Source of the DNA: Hymenobacter sp. YIM 151500-1 | GTDB taxonomy: Bacteria; Bacteroidota; Bacteroidia; Cytophagales; Hymenobacteraceae | Assembly: GCF_025979885.1 (NCBI RefSeq) | Contig: NZ_CP110139.1 | Span: 3,616,001-3,680,000 of the forward strand | DNA: 64,000 nucleotides | Direction: 5' to 3' | Shown here: piece by piece, positions 32,710 through 42,200 of the stretch | How positions within the stretch are numbered: position 1 is the stretch's first letter | How the letters are laid out: each line of letters starts with the position of its first letter | The notes under the pieces: generated by a model | Told to the model about the DNA's origin: nothing | The model's database searches: none | Seen by the model: only the letters and a program-made list of their open reading frames with translations | Position numbers and translations under genes: made by a program

Positions 32710-35487
32710 ATGATTCTTCGTTTTACCCTGCCCTTCCGCACTGCCTGGGGCCAGCGCCTGGTGGTGTGCGGTGGATTGCCCAGCCTGGGCAGCTGGAACC
32801 TCGCCGAGGCGCTGAGCCTGCATTACGCCCCCGACGCTGGCACCTGGAGCCAGGAAATCAGCCTCCCCGACGATCAGCTGGGCACGGTAGAGTATAAGTA
32901 TGTACTGCTGGATGAGCGCGACGGCGGCCAGAACTGGGAGTGGGGCCCCAACCGCACCATCACCGCTGATGCCGGCCGCTTCACCCGCATCGTACTCGAA
33001 GACTTCTGGCGGGCCCCCGCCCTGCCCGAAAACGAGCTGCACACCGCCGCCTTCACCCGCGCCCTCATGCGCCGTCCGGAAAAGAAGGGTGTTGCTTCAG
33101 CAACAACTATAACGGCGTCGTCTGGCTCCCCCCCTCTTTTGGAGAGGGGGCCGGGGGGTGAGGCAACCGTCCGCTTCCAGCTCACGGCTCCGCGCGTCGA
33201 CTCCGACCACCTGCTCTGTGTGCTCGGCTCCGACCCGGCGTTGGGTGCCTGGGACGCTCAAAAGGCCGTCATCCTCTCCGACGAAAGCTACCCCACGTGG
33301 TGCGCCGATGTAGCGCTGGAAAATCCGGAACGCACCGTGCAGTACAAGTACGGCATCTGGGACCCGCGCGAAAAGAAAATCATTCACCTGGAAGCTGGCG
33401 AGGACCGGCTCATCTACCCCTCGGCGGACCGCCGCACCCTGCGCGTGAAGTCCGACGACCAGTTCCGCTATCCTACCGGCCACTGGCGCGGGGCCGGCGT
33501 GGCCCTGCCCGTGTTTGCCCTGCGCAGCCGCCGCGGCCTGGGCGTGGGCGAGTTTCCCGACCTCAAGCTGCTCGTGGATTGGGCCGTAAACACCGGCCTC
33601 CAGCTGGTGCAGGTGCTGCCCATCAACGACACTGTGGCCACCCACACCTGGGTTGATTCGTACCCGTACGCGGCCATTTCGGTGTTTGCCCTGCACCCGC
33701 AGTACCTCAGCCTCGAGGCCGTGGCCGAGTTGCAGGACCCCGCCGCCCGCCAGGAGCTGGAACGCCTGCGCGACGAGCTGAATGCCAAGGACTTCGTGGA
33801 CTACGAGCCGGTGATGCAGGCCAAGTGGCGCTTCATCCGGCTGCTCTACCAGCAGGAAAAAGTCCGCTTCCTCCAGGACCCGGCTTTCCAAGCGTTCCGC
33901 CAGGAGCAGCGGGCCTGGCTGGAGCCCTACGCCGCCTTCTCGGCCCTGCGCGACCGGTACCAGACCGCCGACTTCCAGCAGTGGCCCGAGGAGTTTCGCA
34001 CCCCCGCGCGCGTGAGCGAGCTGGTGCGCCCGGACGCCCCCGACTTCGACGACTTCGGTATCCACTTCTTCACCCAGTTCCACCTCAACCGGCAGCTGCG
34101 CGAGGCCGTGGACTACGCCCGCCAGCGCGGCGTGGTGGTGAAGGGCGACCTGCCCATTGGCATCTACCGCCACTCCGTGGATGCCTGGACCCAGCCCGAG
34201 CTGTACCACATGCACCAGCAGGCCGGCGCCCCCCCCGACGACTTTTCCGTAACCGGCCAGAACTGGCGCTTCCCTACTTACAACTGGGAGCGGATGGCCG
34301 AGGACGGCTACGCCTGGTGGAAGCAGCGCATGGGCCACCTGGCCCGTTACTTCGACGCCCTGCGCATCGACCACATCCTGGGCTTCTTCCGCATCTGGGA
34401 GATTCCGGGGCACTCCGTGGAAGGGTTGCTCGGCCACTTCTCGCCCGCCCTGCCCCTGCATCGCCACGAGATTGAGCAACGCCTGGGCTGGTTCGACTAC
34501 GGCCGCCTGTGTGAGCCCTACATCCGCTGGCATATCCTCCAGGACCTGTTCCACGCCCAGGCCCAGGCCGTGTTCGACGAGTTTATGGAGGATGCCGGCC
34601 ACGGCGCCATTCGGCTTAAAGAGCCGGTGCGCACCCAGCGCCAGCTTGAGGAAGTATTTGCGGAGAAGATGGCGCAGGACCCCGGCAACGTGGACCATTA
34701 CACCTGGCTGCGCACGGGCCTCTACCGCTTGGTCAACGAGGTGCTGTTCGTGCCCGATGACCTCCAGGCCGACTTCTACCACCCACGCATCACGGTGCAC
34801 CTGAGCCGCTCGTTTCAGGAGCTGGACGAGGAAAGCCGCCGCCGGATGTGGGACCTGTACGTGGACTTCTTCTTCCGCCGCCACGAGGACTTCTGGCGCC
34901 GCCAGGGCCTGGTGAAGCTGCCGGCCGTGCGCTTCGCCACCGATATGCTTATCTGCGGCGAAGACCTGGGCATGGTGCCCGAGTCGGTGCCCGGTGTGAT
35001 GAAGGCCCTGGGTATTCTGGGCCTCAACATCCAGCGCATGCCCTCGGACCCCACCGTGGAGTTCGGCCACCCCGGCGCCGCGCCCTACCTGTCGGTGGTC
35101 AGCCCCGGCTCCCACGACATGAGCACCGTGCGCGGCTGGTGGGAGGAGGACCGCGAAAAAACCCAGCGCTTTTTCGAGTACACCCTGGGCCACCACGGCG
35201 AGCAGGCCCCGTTGTTCTGCGAGCCCTGGGTGGCCCGCGAAATCACGGCCCAGCACTTGCACTCACCCGCCATGTGGGCCATCTTCCCTTTGCAGGACCT
35301 GCTGGCCATGGACGCCCGCCTGCGCCGCCAGGACCCGCTGGCCGAGCAAATCAACGTGCCCGCCAACCCCCAGCACTTTTGGAAGTACCGCTTCCACCTC
35401 CCGCTGGAAGACCTGCGCGAGGAAGTTGGCTTCAACCAGGAAATGCGGCAGCTCGTGGAGCGCAGCGGCCGGAATCGGGTGTATTGA
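32710..35487 (+). CDS. malQ: 4-alpha-glucanotransferase with two CBM20 domains
   Basis: A GH77 amylomaltase/disproportionating enzyme that moves alpha-1,4-glucan segments between malto-oligosaccharides; no signal peptide. Two starch-binding CBM20 domains come first (about 1-105 and 158-250; each has the GSWN/GAWD and VEYKY/VQYKY pattern). The GH77 barrel runs from about 265. Catalytic regions are RIDHILGF (nucleophile Asp, near residue 556), ICGEDLGMVPESV (acid/base Glu) and SPGSHDMSTVRGWW. The linker between the CBMs is strange: codons at 33117-33164 are a copy of a dispersed intergenic repeat, translated as SSGSPPLLERGPGGEA. The frame stays open, so the enzyme is probably functional. An octamer tandem repeat precedes the start. 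Confidence 0.94.
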   Translation: MILRFTLPFRTAWGQRLVVCGGLPSLGSWNLAEALSLHYAPDAGTWSQEISLPDDQLGTVEYKYVLLDERDGGQNWEWGPNRTITADAGRFTRIVLEDFWRAPALPENELHTAAFTRALMRRPEKKGVASATTITASSGSPPLLERGPGGEATVRFQLTAPRVDSDHLLCVLGSDPALGAWDAQKAVILSDESYPTWCADVALENPERTVQYKYGIWDPREKKIIHLEAGEDRLIYPSADRRTLRVKSDDQFRYPTGHWRGAGVALPVFALRSRRGLGVGEFPDLKLLVDWAVNTGLQLVQVLPINDTVATHTWVDSYPYAAISVFALHPQYLSLEAVAELQDPAARQELERLRDELNAKDFVDYEPVMQAKWRFIRLLYQQEKVRFLQDPAFQAFRQEQRAWLEPYAAFSALRDRYQTADFQQWPEEFRTPARVSELVRPDAPDFDDFGIHFFTQFHLNRQLREAVDYARQRGVVVKGDLPIGIYRHSVDAWTQPELYHMHQQAGAPPDDFSVTGQNWRFPTYNWERMAEDGYAWWKQRMGHLARYFDALRIDHILGFFRIWEIPGHSVEGLLGHFSPALPLHRHEIEQRLGWFDYGRLCEPYIRWHILQDLFHAQAQAVFDEFMEDAGHGAIRLKEPVRTQRQLEEVFAEKMAQDPGNVDHYTWLRTGLYRLVNEVLFVPDDLQADFYHPRITVHLSRSFQELDEESRRRMWDLYVDFFFRRHEDFWRRQGLVKLPAVRFATDMLICGEDLGMVPESVPGVMKALGILGLNIQRMPSDPTVEFGHPGAAPYLSVVSPGSHDMSTVRGWWEEDREKTQRFFEYTLGHHGEQAPLFCEPWVAREITAQHLHSPAMWAIFPLQDLLAMDARLRRQDPLAEQINVPANPQHFWKYRFHLPLEDLREEVGFNQEMRQLVERSGRNRVY
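33117..33164 (+). repeat. Dispersed repeat fragment inside malQ
   Basis: This 48-bp stretch matches 24024-24071, the right arm of the fdhF/tamA intergenic element, from gtcgtctggctcccc to ggccggggggtgaggc with small differences in the middle. Here it is read in frame as part of the inter-CBM20 linker. A small gttgctt/cagcaac hairpin lies just before it (around 33090-33106). Confidence 0.8.
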
Positions 35488-35504
35488 GTAGTTGGCGGTT
35501 GTTC

Positions 35505-35585
35505 TGGTGGGTCGCCTCACCCTTTGGCTCCCTCTCCAGAAAGAGAGGAGAACCAGACGAAAAAAGACGGCATACTTTCGCCTCA
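35505..35585. repeat. Remnant of the cctcacccc repeat family
   Basis: Starting 17 bp after malQ, gcctcaccctttggctccct and then agagaggagaaccagacg resemble a decayed arm of the 23.7-24.07 kb element. A second cgcctcacc follows near 35579. No coding sequence is supported here. Confidence 0.4.
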
Positions 35586-35614
35586 CCACTTAATCGGCGA
35601 ACCTGGACCAAGAC

Positions 35615-35649
35615 AAAAAGCCCCACGGCCGAAAGGTCGCGGGGCTTTT
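35615..35649. terminator. Hairpin terminator after malQ
   Basis: aaaaagcccc (35615-35624) pairs with ggggctttt (35641-35649), giving a GC stem flanked by A- and T-runs, the shape of a bidirectional rho-independent terminator. It lies 128 bp after the malQ stop. Confidence 0.75.
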
Positions 35650-35746
35650 GCGCGATAATTAGTTATCGATGGGGAAGCAGGTAACATTCCTGATAATACG
35701 CTTCTTCCTCTTATAGCAATGTTAGGAGCGGTAAACGCTCTAGTCT

Positions 35747-35853
35747 GACGGGTGCTTAAGCTGCCGGACCGGTTGCCATTAGCTAAGGTTACGCTGTCGT
35801 CGTGGTAACTGACTGTTCTAGCAGCAACCGGTCCGACAGCTTCAGCACCCGTC
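35747..35853. repeat. 30-bp inverted repeat upstream of the adhesin
   Basis: Arms 35747-35776 (gacgggtgcttaagctgccg...) and 35824-35853 are complementary over 30 bp with two mismatches. This is part of an 810-bp gene-free stretch (35488-36297). In the remainder, 35860-36290, I see short minus-strand frames (one with a single hydrophobic stretch) but nothing I can support as a gene. Confidence 0.65.
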
Positions 35854-36229
35854 AAACCTAGGTAGATGACAACATCCTTACGCGACATTTCCGCGGTGAG
35901 CTTCGGGGCAAGGTCGGGGGCAGGCCTGGGGAAGACTCAGGTTCAAAGGCAGGAGCGCAGTAGCTAGGAGCGCAGTAGCAAGAAATAGAACTATACCAAG
36001 CGAATTATAAGATGCGCTGCTCGGAGGCGGCGTTGGCAGGGCGGCTGGTGGCGGTGTAGCGGAAGGTAACCGTTGGGGTTGGGGCTCATACAGGCGGATA
36101 GGCGTACCGGTAGGTAATTGAGCTGCCACGGTGTATGAGGCGCGGCAGTGCGAATTAATACTCCACATTCATTTATCGAGCAAAGCAGACAGTTTGCCGA
36201 AAAGAAGCGCGCTTCTACGGACGTGGAAG

Positions 36230-36237
36230 TAGTTTTG
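36230..36237 (+). promoter_or_regulatory. Possible -7 element TAGTTTTG for the adhesin
   Basis: TAGTTTTG fits TAnnTTTG and lies 61 bp before the chosen ATG at 36298. The -33 TTG box is not convincing, so this is a weak candidate. Confidence 0.3.
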
Positions 36238-36297
36238 GTTTCGCGCAATCAATATGGGCGACTGGAAACGTCAACTCTTCATCCATTCATACCTTTC

Positions 36298-39200
36298 ATG
36301 AAAACATCTTTACGAATATTAGGGCTTCTGCTGGCCCTGGTACCCTTGGGAGTTTTACCAGCCTGGGCGCAGGTCACGCGCACACTGGACTTCTCCAATG
36401 CCAGCTACGGGGGTAGTTGGGTAAACAGAGCGGCCACGGCGGTTCCGGTTGGCTCCACGGTCACTACTGTTAGCAGCGCCTACAATGTTAACGGTAGCGG
36501 GACAGTTGCGGGAACTGGCGCCACCAACGGTACCTATTCTTTTTCTACCGGCACTCTTAATGGTGTCACCACACTGTTCTGGGTAGTTAATTACCCTGCT
36601 GGCTCCAACAAGACGTCTAGAGTAACCTTTACTTTCAATCGTCCACTGGCCAATTTTAGGGTTCAGGTTCAGGATATTGACAGAAATGACGCTGCTGGTA
36701 CTTCCTTTGTCGATAGAGTGACTTTTGAAGGGGCCAATGGCGGCACAGCCGTAACGCCAAGCCTGGCTGCGTCTTTACCAACGGCGGGTGCTATCAACGG
36801 AAATACCGCTGAGGGTAATACTGCTAACTTGACAGCTAGCAATACTACTATTACGGCTTCCTTCGCCAACCCGATTACCAGCTTGACCCTCACTTATCAG
36901 AATACCTCTGGTGCTAATGATGTAGGACAGCAAGGTATCGGCATCAACAATATGTCGTGGAATGCGGCGCTGCCGGTGGCCAACAACGTCACCAACGCCG
37001 CTACTTTGGCCAGCACTGCCGGCCAGACGGATATCGACAACCCGAGTGCCACACTCGATGGCGGGACGGTCAATAGCTACACCATCACGCAGGTTCCGTC
37101 GGCTAACCAGGGTATCCTGTACTACAACTCGACCGGCACCACGTACGTGGCCGTAGCGGCTAGCCAAGTGCTGACCGCTGCGCAGGCAGCCAGCCTTCAG
37201 TTCGACCCTGCTTCCACCTTTGCGGGTGGTAACGTTCAGTTTCGCTACACAGTAACCGACGATGCCGGCCAGACCTCGGCTTCGGCTTCGGCGGCTACGT
37301 TTACTATTCCGATTGCCGCCATTGCTGCCCCTGCTACCTGCGGCGTTTCATATTTCGATAATACCAACTCGTTCAGCGGCCTCACGGCGGAATACTACAC
37401 GGGGTATTTCAACGACAATCTGTCGTTCTTTAACAGCAATACGCCCAAACTGCGGCGCGTAGATGCTCAGGTAAACTTTACCACTAACACTTTCGGTGAC
37501 CTGGTGGCGAGCGGCGCGGCTGATAACTCTGTCGCTGACCCTAACAACTTCAGCGCCCGGTATCGGGGCAGCATCTTTATTGCTACGGCCGGTACGTACA
37601 CGTTCGACGTGTTCTCGGACGATGCCAGTTACATGTGGATTGACGGGGATGCGCTGCAAGCCGTTCCTTCTCTTGCTACGGCCATCGTCAACAACGCAGG
37701 TAGTCATGCGCCGCAGTCAGCCCCTACTAAGGTGGCCGTGAACCTGTCGAGAGGGCTGCACAACATTCTGATTTTCTACGGTGAAGGCGGGGGTGGCAAC
37801 TCGGTTGAACTGCGCTACTTCGCTGCTCCCGCGGGCTCGGGCATTACGGCCAACTCGGTGGTGCCCAGCTCGGTGCTGTGCGCCGGCAGGTCGGGGCTGC
37901 CCCCGGTGGCGAACAACATCACGAATACCTCTACTATTTTCCGGACGGCGGGTCAGACCCTCATTTCGGAGCTTGACGCTTCGGACGCCGACGGTACTAT
38001 TGCCTCCTACACCATCAGAACCTTGCCGACAGCCGCTAGCGGCGTACTCTACTACAACACCACCGGCACCACCTATGCAGCCGTAACCGTTGGTCAGGTA
38101 TTGACGCTGGACCAAGCGACTTCCCTCCGGTTTGACCCCGCGCCGAACTTCGTCGGCAACGCCACCTTTACGTATTCGGCCACCGATAACTCGGGGTTTG
38201 AGTCTAACTCGGATGCTACCTACACGATTCCGATAACCGACGTGGTGGTAACCGCCCGCAACGACAGCTACGAGGTGCCGAAGAACACGGCCGTAACCGG
38301 CAACGTTATCCTCAACGACACCGAGCCGAGCTACGCGCCGCTGGTTGCCTCGAGAGTAACGAACCCCGCTAATGGTACGGTTACGGTAAATGCCAACGGC
38401 ACCTACACGTATACGCCCAATACCGGCTACACCGGCACGGATAGCTTCACCTACCGTGTGTGTAGTTCCGTTACCACTACGCAGTGCGCCACGGCTACTG
38501 TGAACCTGCGTATTTACGACTCGGGCGCCGCCTGTACTTCCTCGACCGGACCAAACCTGCTGGAAAACCCGGAGTTCACCAATGGCGACACTGGCTTTAC
38601 CAGTGACTACAACTACGTGTCGGCGGCGGCCAATGCGGCCACTACTAATGGTAACAGGGGACTGGTGCCAGAAAATACCTATGCGGTAGACGCCAATGCC
38701 AACACCTACCACCAAGCCTTCCAGGGCACCGACTATGACGGCACCGGCAGGTTCCTGATGATTAACGGCTCGGCGACCATCCAGCGGATGTATTCGCAGA
38801 CTATTACGGTACAGCGGAACCGCTACTACACCTTCTCGGCCTACTTCAACAACCTGCTGCCTCCGGGCAGCGCCAACGGCCTGCCAGAAGTTGGTTTCGT
38901 AATTAACGGCACCGGTGTATCCAGCACGCAGGTTGTTCAGGAGTCGCCGGACCGGTGGGTGAAGTATTCCAGCATCTGGTACTCGGGCAACAACACGACG
39001 GCCATCTTCGAAATCCGCAACGTGTCGACGGTAGCAGGTGGCAACGACTTGGGCATCGACCACGTGTACTTCGGTACCTGTAACGTGCCCCCGGTAGCTA
39101 ACAGTGACCTGAGAACCACGCTGCCTGGCACTACGGTATCTTTTTCGGCCACCGGTAACGATGTAGACGGGGACGGTACGCTGAACCTGAGCTCGGTTGA

Positions 39201-42200
39201 CCTCGACCCGGCCGCTGCCAACCAGCAAACCAGCGTTGTGGTAAGCGGCAAAGGCACCTTCACGGTGGACGCTAGTGGCAATGTAACCTTTGCGCCGGTA
39301 CCGGGCTTCACGGGCACGGCTTCTATCCCGTACACGATAATTGATAACGACGGCGCCATCAGCAACCCCGGCACCCTGACCGTGACGGTACAGTACCCGC
39401 CGATTGACCTGGCCACTACCATTAGTGCCAGCCCCACGGCTACCGTGACGGCCGGCCAGAACCTGACCTACACCGTAGTTGCCACCAACAACGGCCCGTC
39501 CGTGGCTTCCAACGTAAGAGAAACCGTGACGCTGCCCGCCGGCCTGGCCAGCAACGGCAACACGGTAACGTTTACCATCAACGGCGCGGCCAGCACGGCT
39601 CCAACCTACGACAACACCACGGGTGTCGTGACGTTCCCAACCATTGGCACTCTGGCTTCGGGCAGCAACACTACCTACACCATTGCGGTAAGAGCTCCCG
39701 GAGCGGGCCCAATTACGGCCGTAGCCGCCGTAGTCGCCGACAACTCGGACACCAACACGGCTAACAACACAGCCAGCACCTCGGTGGCCGTTGCTCCGGT
39801 ATACGACGTGGCAACGACCATTACGGGCCCCACGAGCGTAGTTTCCGGCAATCTGGCCACCTACACCGTGGCAACTACTAACCTGAATACGACGGGGGCT
39901 TTATCGCCGGCGCCGAACGTATTGCAGACGGTGCAGCTGCCAACGGGCCTAACCAACGTGTTCGTATCGAACAACGGTACCTACAATAGCTCTACTGGTG
40001 TTGTGACGTTCCCGGTGCTGGCCTCACTGCCGCTGGGACAAACGGTCCTGAACACCATCAGCTTCCCGGCTACCGGGGCAGTTACGGCTTCGGCTACGGT
40101 GGTGGGCAACTTCGGCGGCACTACTAACGCCGGGGACATCAGCACGGCCAACAATGCCCGGACGGCCACGGCTACAAGCGTGACAGCCGCCACTACTGCT
40201 TCAGCAAACCTGACGGCTACCATCAGCACGTCTACGCCTAGCGTAAATCCCAACGGCACGGCTACCATCACGGCTACTGTGCAAAATAATGGTCCGAGCG
40301 CCGCTACCAACGTGGTGCAGCGGATTGTGCTGGTACCTGGTTTGGTGGCCGGCTCTACGCTTACAGGCCTGCCGACCGGGGCCACCTACGACACCAACAC
40401 CGGCATCGTAACGCTGGCTACAGCCTCTTCGCTGGCTATTGGCGCGCAGCAAACGGCTACCCTGCAATTCCGGGTTCCGGCTAGCGGCGTGGTGCTGGCC
40501 GCTACCAGCGTCAGCAGCGCCACCTCCGACCCGGTGGCTGCCGACAACGTGGCTTCCACGAAAGTGACGATTGGCTCGGTTGCGGATATTAGCACTGCCT
40601 TGGCAGGCCCGGCTACGGCCCTGGCTGGTCAGCGTATGGCTTATGCTGTTACCACTACCAACAACAGCGGGGCTCTGGCCTCGAACGTAATGCAAACGGT
40701 GAGCATTCCGGCCGGCCTGACCGACGTTAGCGTGTCGGGTGGCGGTATGTACGATGCGGCTACCGGCGTGGTAACCTTCACGCTGGGCGCTTTGCCCGCG
40801 GGTAGCCAGCAGGTGAATTCTATTTCCTTCAGCACGGCCAGCACCGGTAACATCCTGGCTACGGCCAGCGTTGGGACCACCACGCTTGAAAGCTCTGCTA
40901 CTAATAACCGGGCAACGGTTACCACTGCGGTACAGTCCTCGGTTGATGTTACGGTAAGCGTAAATGGTCCGGCTTCTACGCCGGTGTTCAGCCCCGCTAC
41001 CTACGTAGTGGTTACGACCAACAACGGGCCCAACTCGGCCGCTTCGGTAGCACCCACGCTGCAACTGCCAGCGGGTCTGACCGTGGTGTCGTTACCAGCT
41101 GGGGCTACATATAACTCCACTACGGGACTGGTAACGCTTGCCTCCATCAGCAATCTGGCCAGTGGTATTAGTGTCGTAAACAGCATTACCGTAGTAATGC
41201 CGGACGTAGCCCAGCTAGTGGCTGTAGCTCAGGCTTCGGTAAGCGGTACCGCCGACCGGAACCTGGATAACAACCAAGCTGGTATCACCACAGTTTCTTC
41301 TACGCCTACCGACCAAGTAGCCGACTTGAGCGTGACCCTGACTTCGTCGGCTAGCACAGTTGCCGCTGGCCAGCCCGTTACCCTAACGGCCACCTTCCGC
41401 AACGGGACACTGGATGCCGCTGTCAACGCGTTGCCTCAGCTGAGCCTGCCGGCTGGCCTGAATATTCCTGCCGGCAACATCTCAAATGGTGGTACTTACA
41501 ATGCAACGACCGGCCTGGTAACCTGGCCAACGGTGGCCTCTATGGCTACCAATGCCTCGCTGTCCTACACCGTAATCGTTCCGGCACCGGGTAGTGGCAC
41601 GCTGGCAGCAGCGGCGTCTATCACTTCCAGTACCTCCGATTCTGCGCCAGCCAACAATGCGGCTACTACCAGTGTGGTCATAACTGCCCAGGCTGATGTG
41701 ACGACCGTGGTGAGCGGCCCAGCGGTGGTAACCGCCGGCAGCACGGTAACTTACTCGGTAGTGACGCTGAACAATGGACCTTCGGCTGCCGCCAACGTAG
41801 TGCAGCAAGTGACGCTGCCAGCTGGGGTAACTGCTGCCAACCTGCCCAGCGGGGCCAGCCAGAGCGGCACGGTCGTGACGTTTGCTACCATTGCTTCGCA
41901 GGCAGCCGGTGCTGCTGGTCAGGTAACGAATACTTTCACCATTACGGCGCCGAACACGAACTATGCTGTCGTAGGAAACGTGAGCACCGCAACCAGCGAA
42001 ACGAACAGCGGCAACAACAGCTCGACGGTGAACACCACCCTGTTCAACCAACCCCCGACGGCCCTGGATGTGGTCAACTTGCTCCAAGTGCCGCAAGGCA
42101 ACACGGCTGGCCAGCAGAATATTTCTCCGCTGTCCGCTACCGACGACGGCACCGTTAGCTCGTACGCTATTCTGCCTTCTTCGCTGCCGACTACCGCGCA

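Noticed and set aside
33097..35262. 721-codon open frame opposite malQ
   Set aside because: Same shadow effect; malQ has all catalytic motifs on the plus strand.
35583..35888. Minus-strand frame of about 101 codons
   Set aside because: It is made largely of an inverted repeat and a terminator and so is unlikely to be coding.
35878..36168. Minus-strand frame with one hydrophobic stretch (about 96 codons)
   Set aside because: Pro-rich, unrecognisable, no promoter or partner. It is left as a possible decayed gene only.
37717..39228. 503-codon open frame opposite the adhesin
   Set aside because: Arg/Val/Gly-rich translation; the plus-strand adhesin has signal, domains and sorting sequence.
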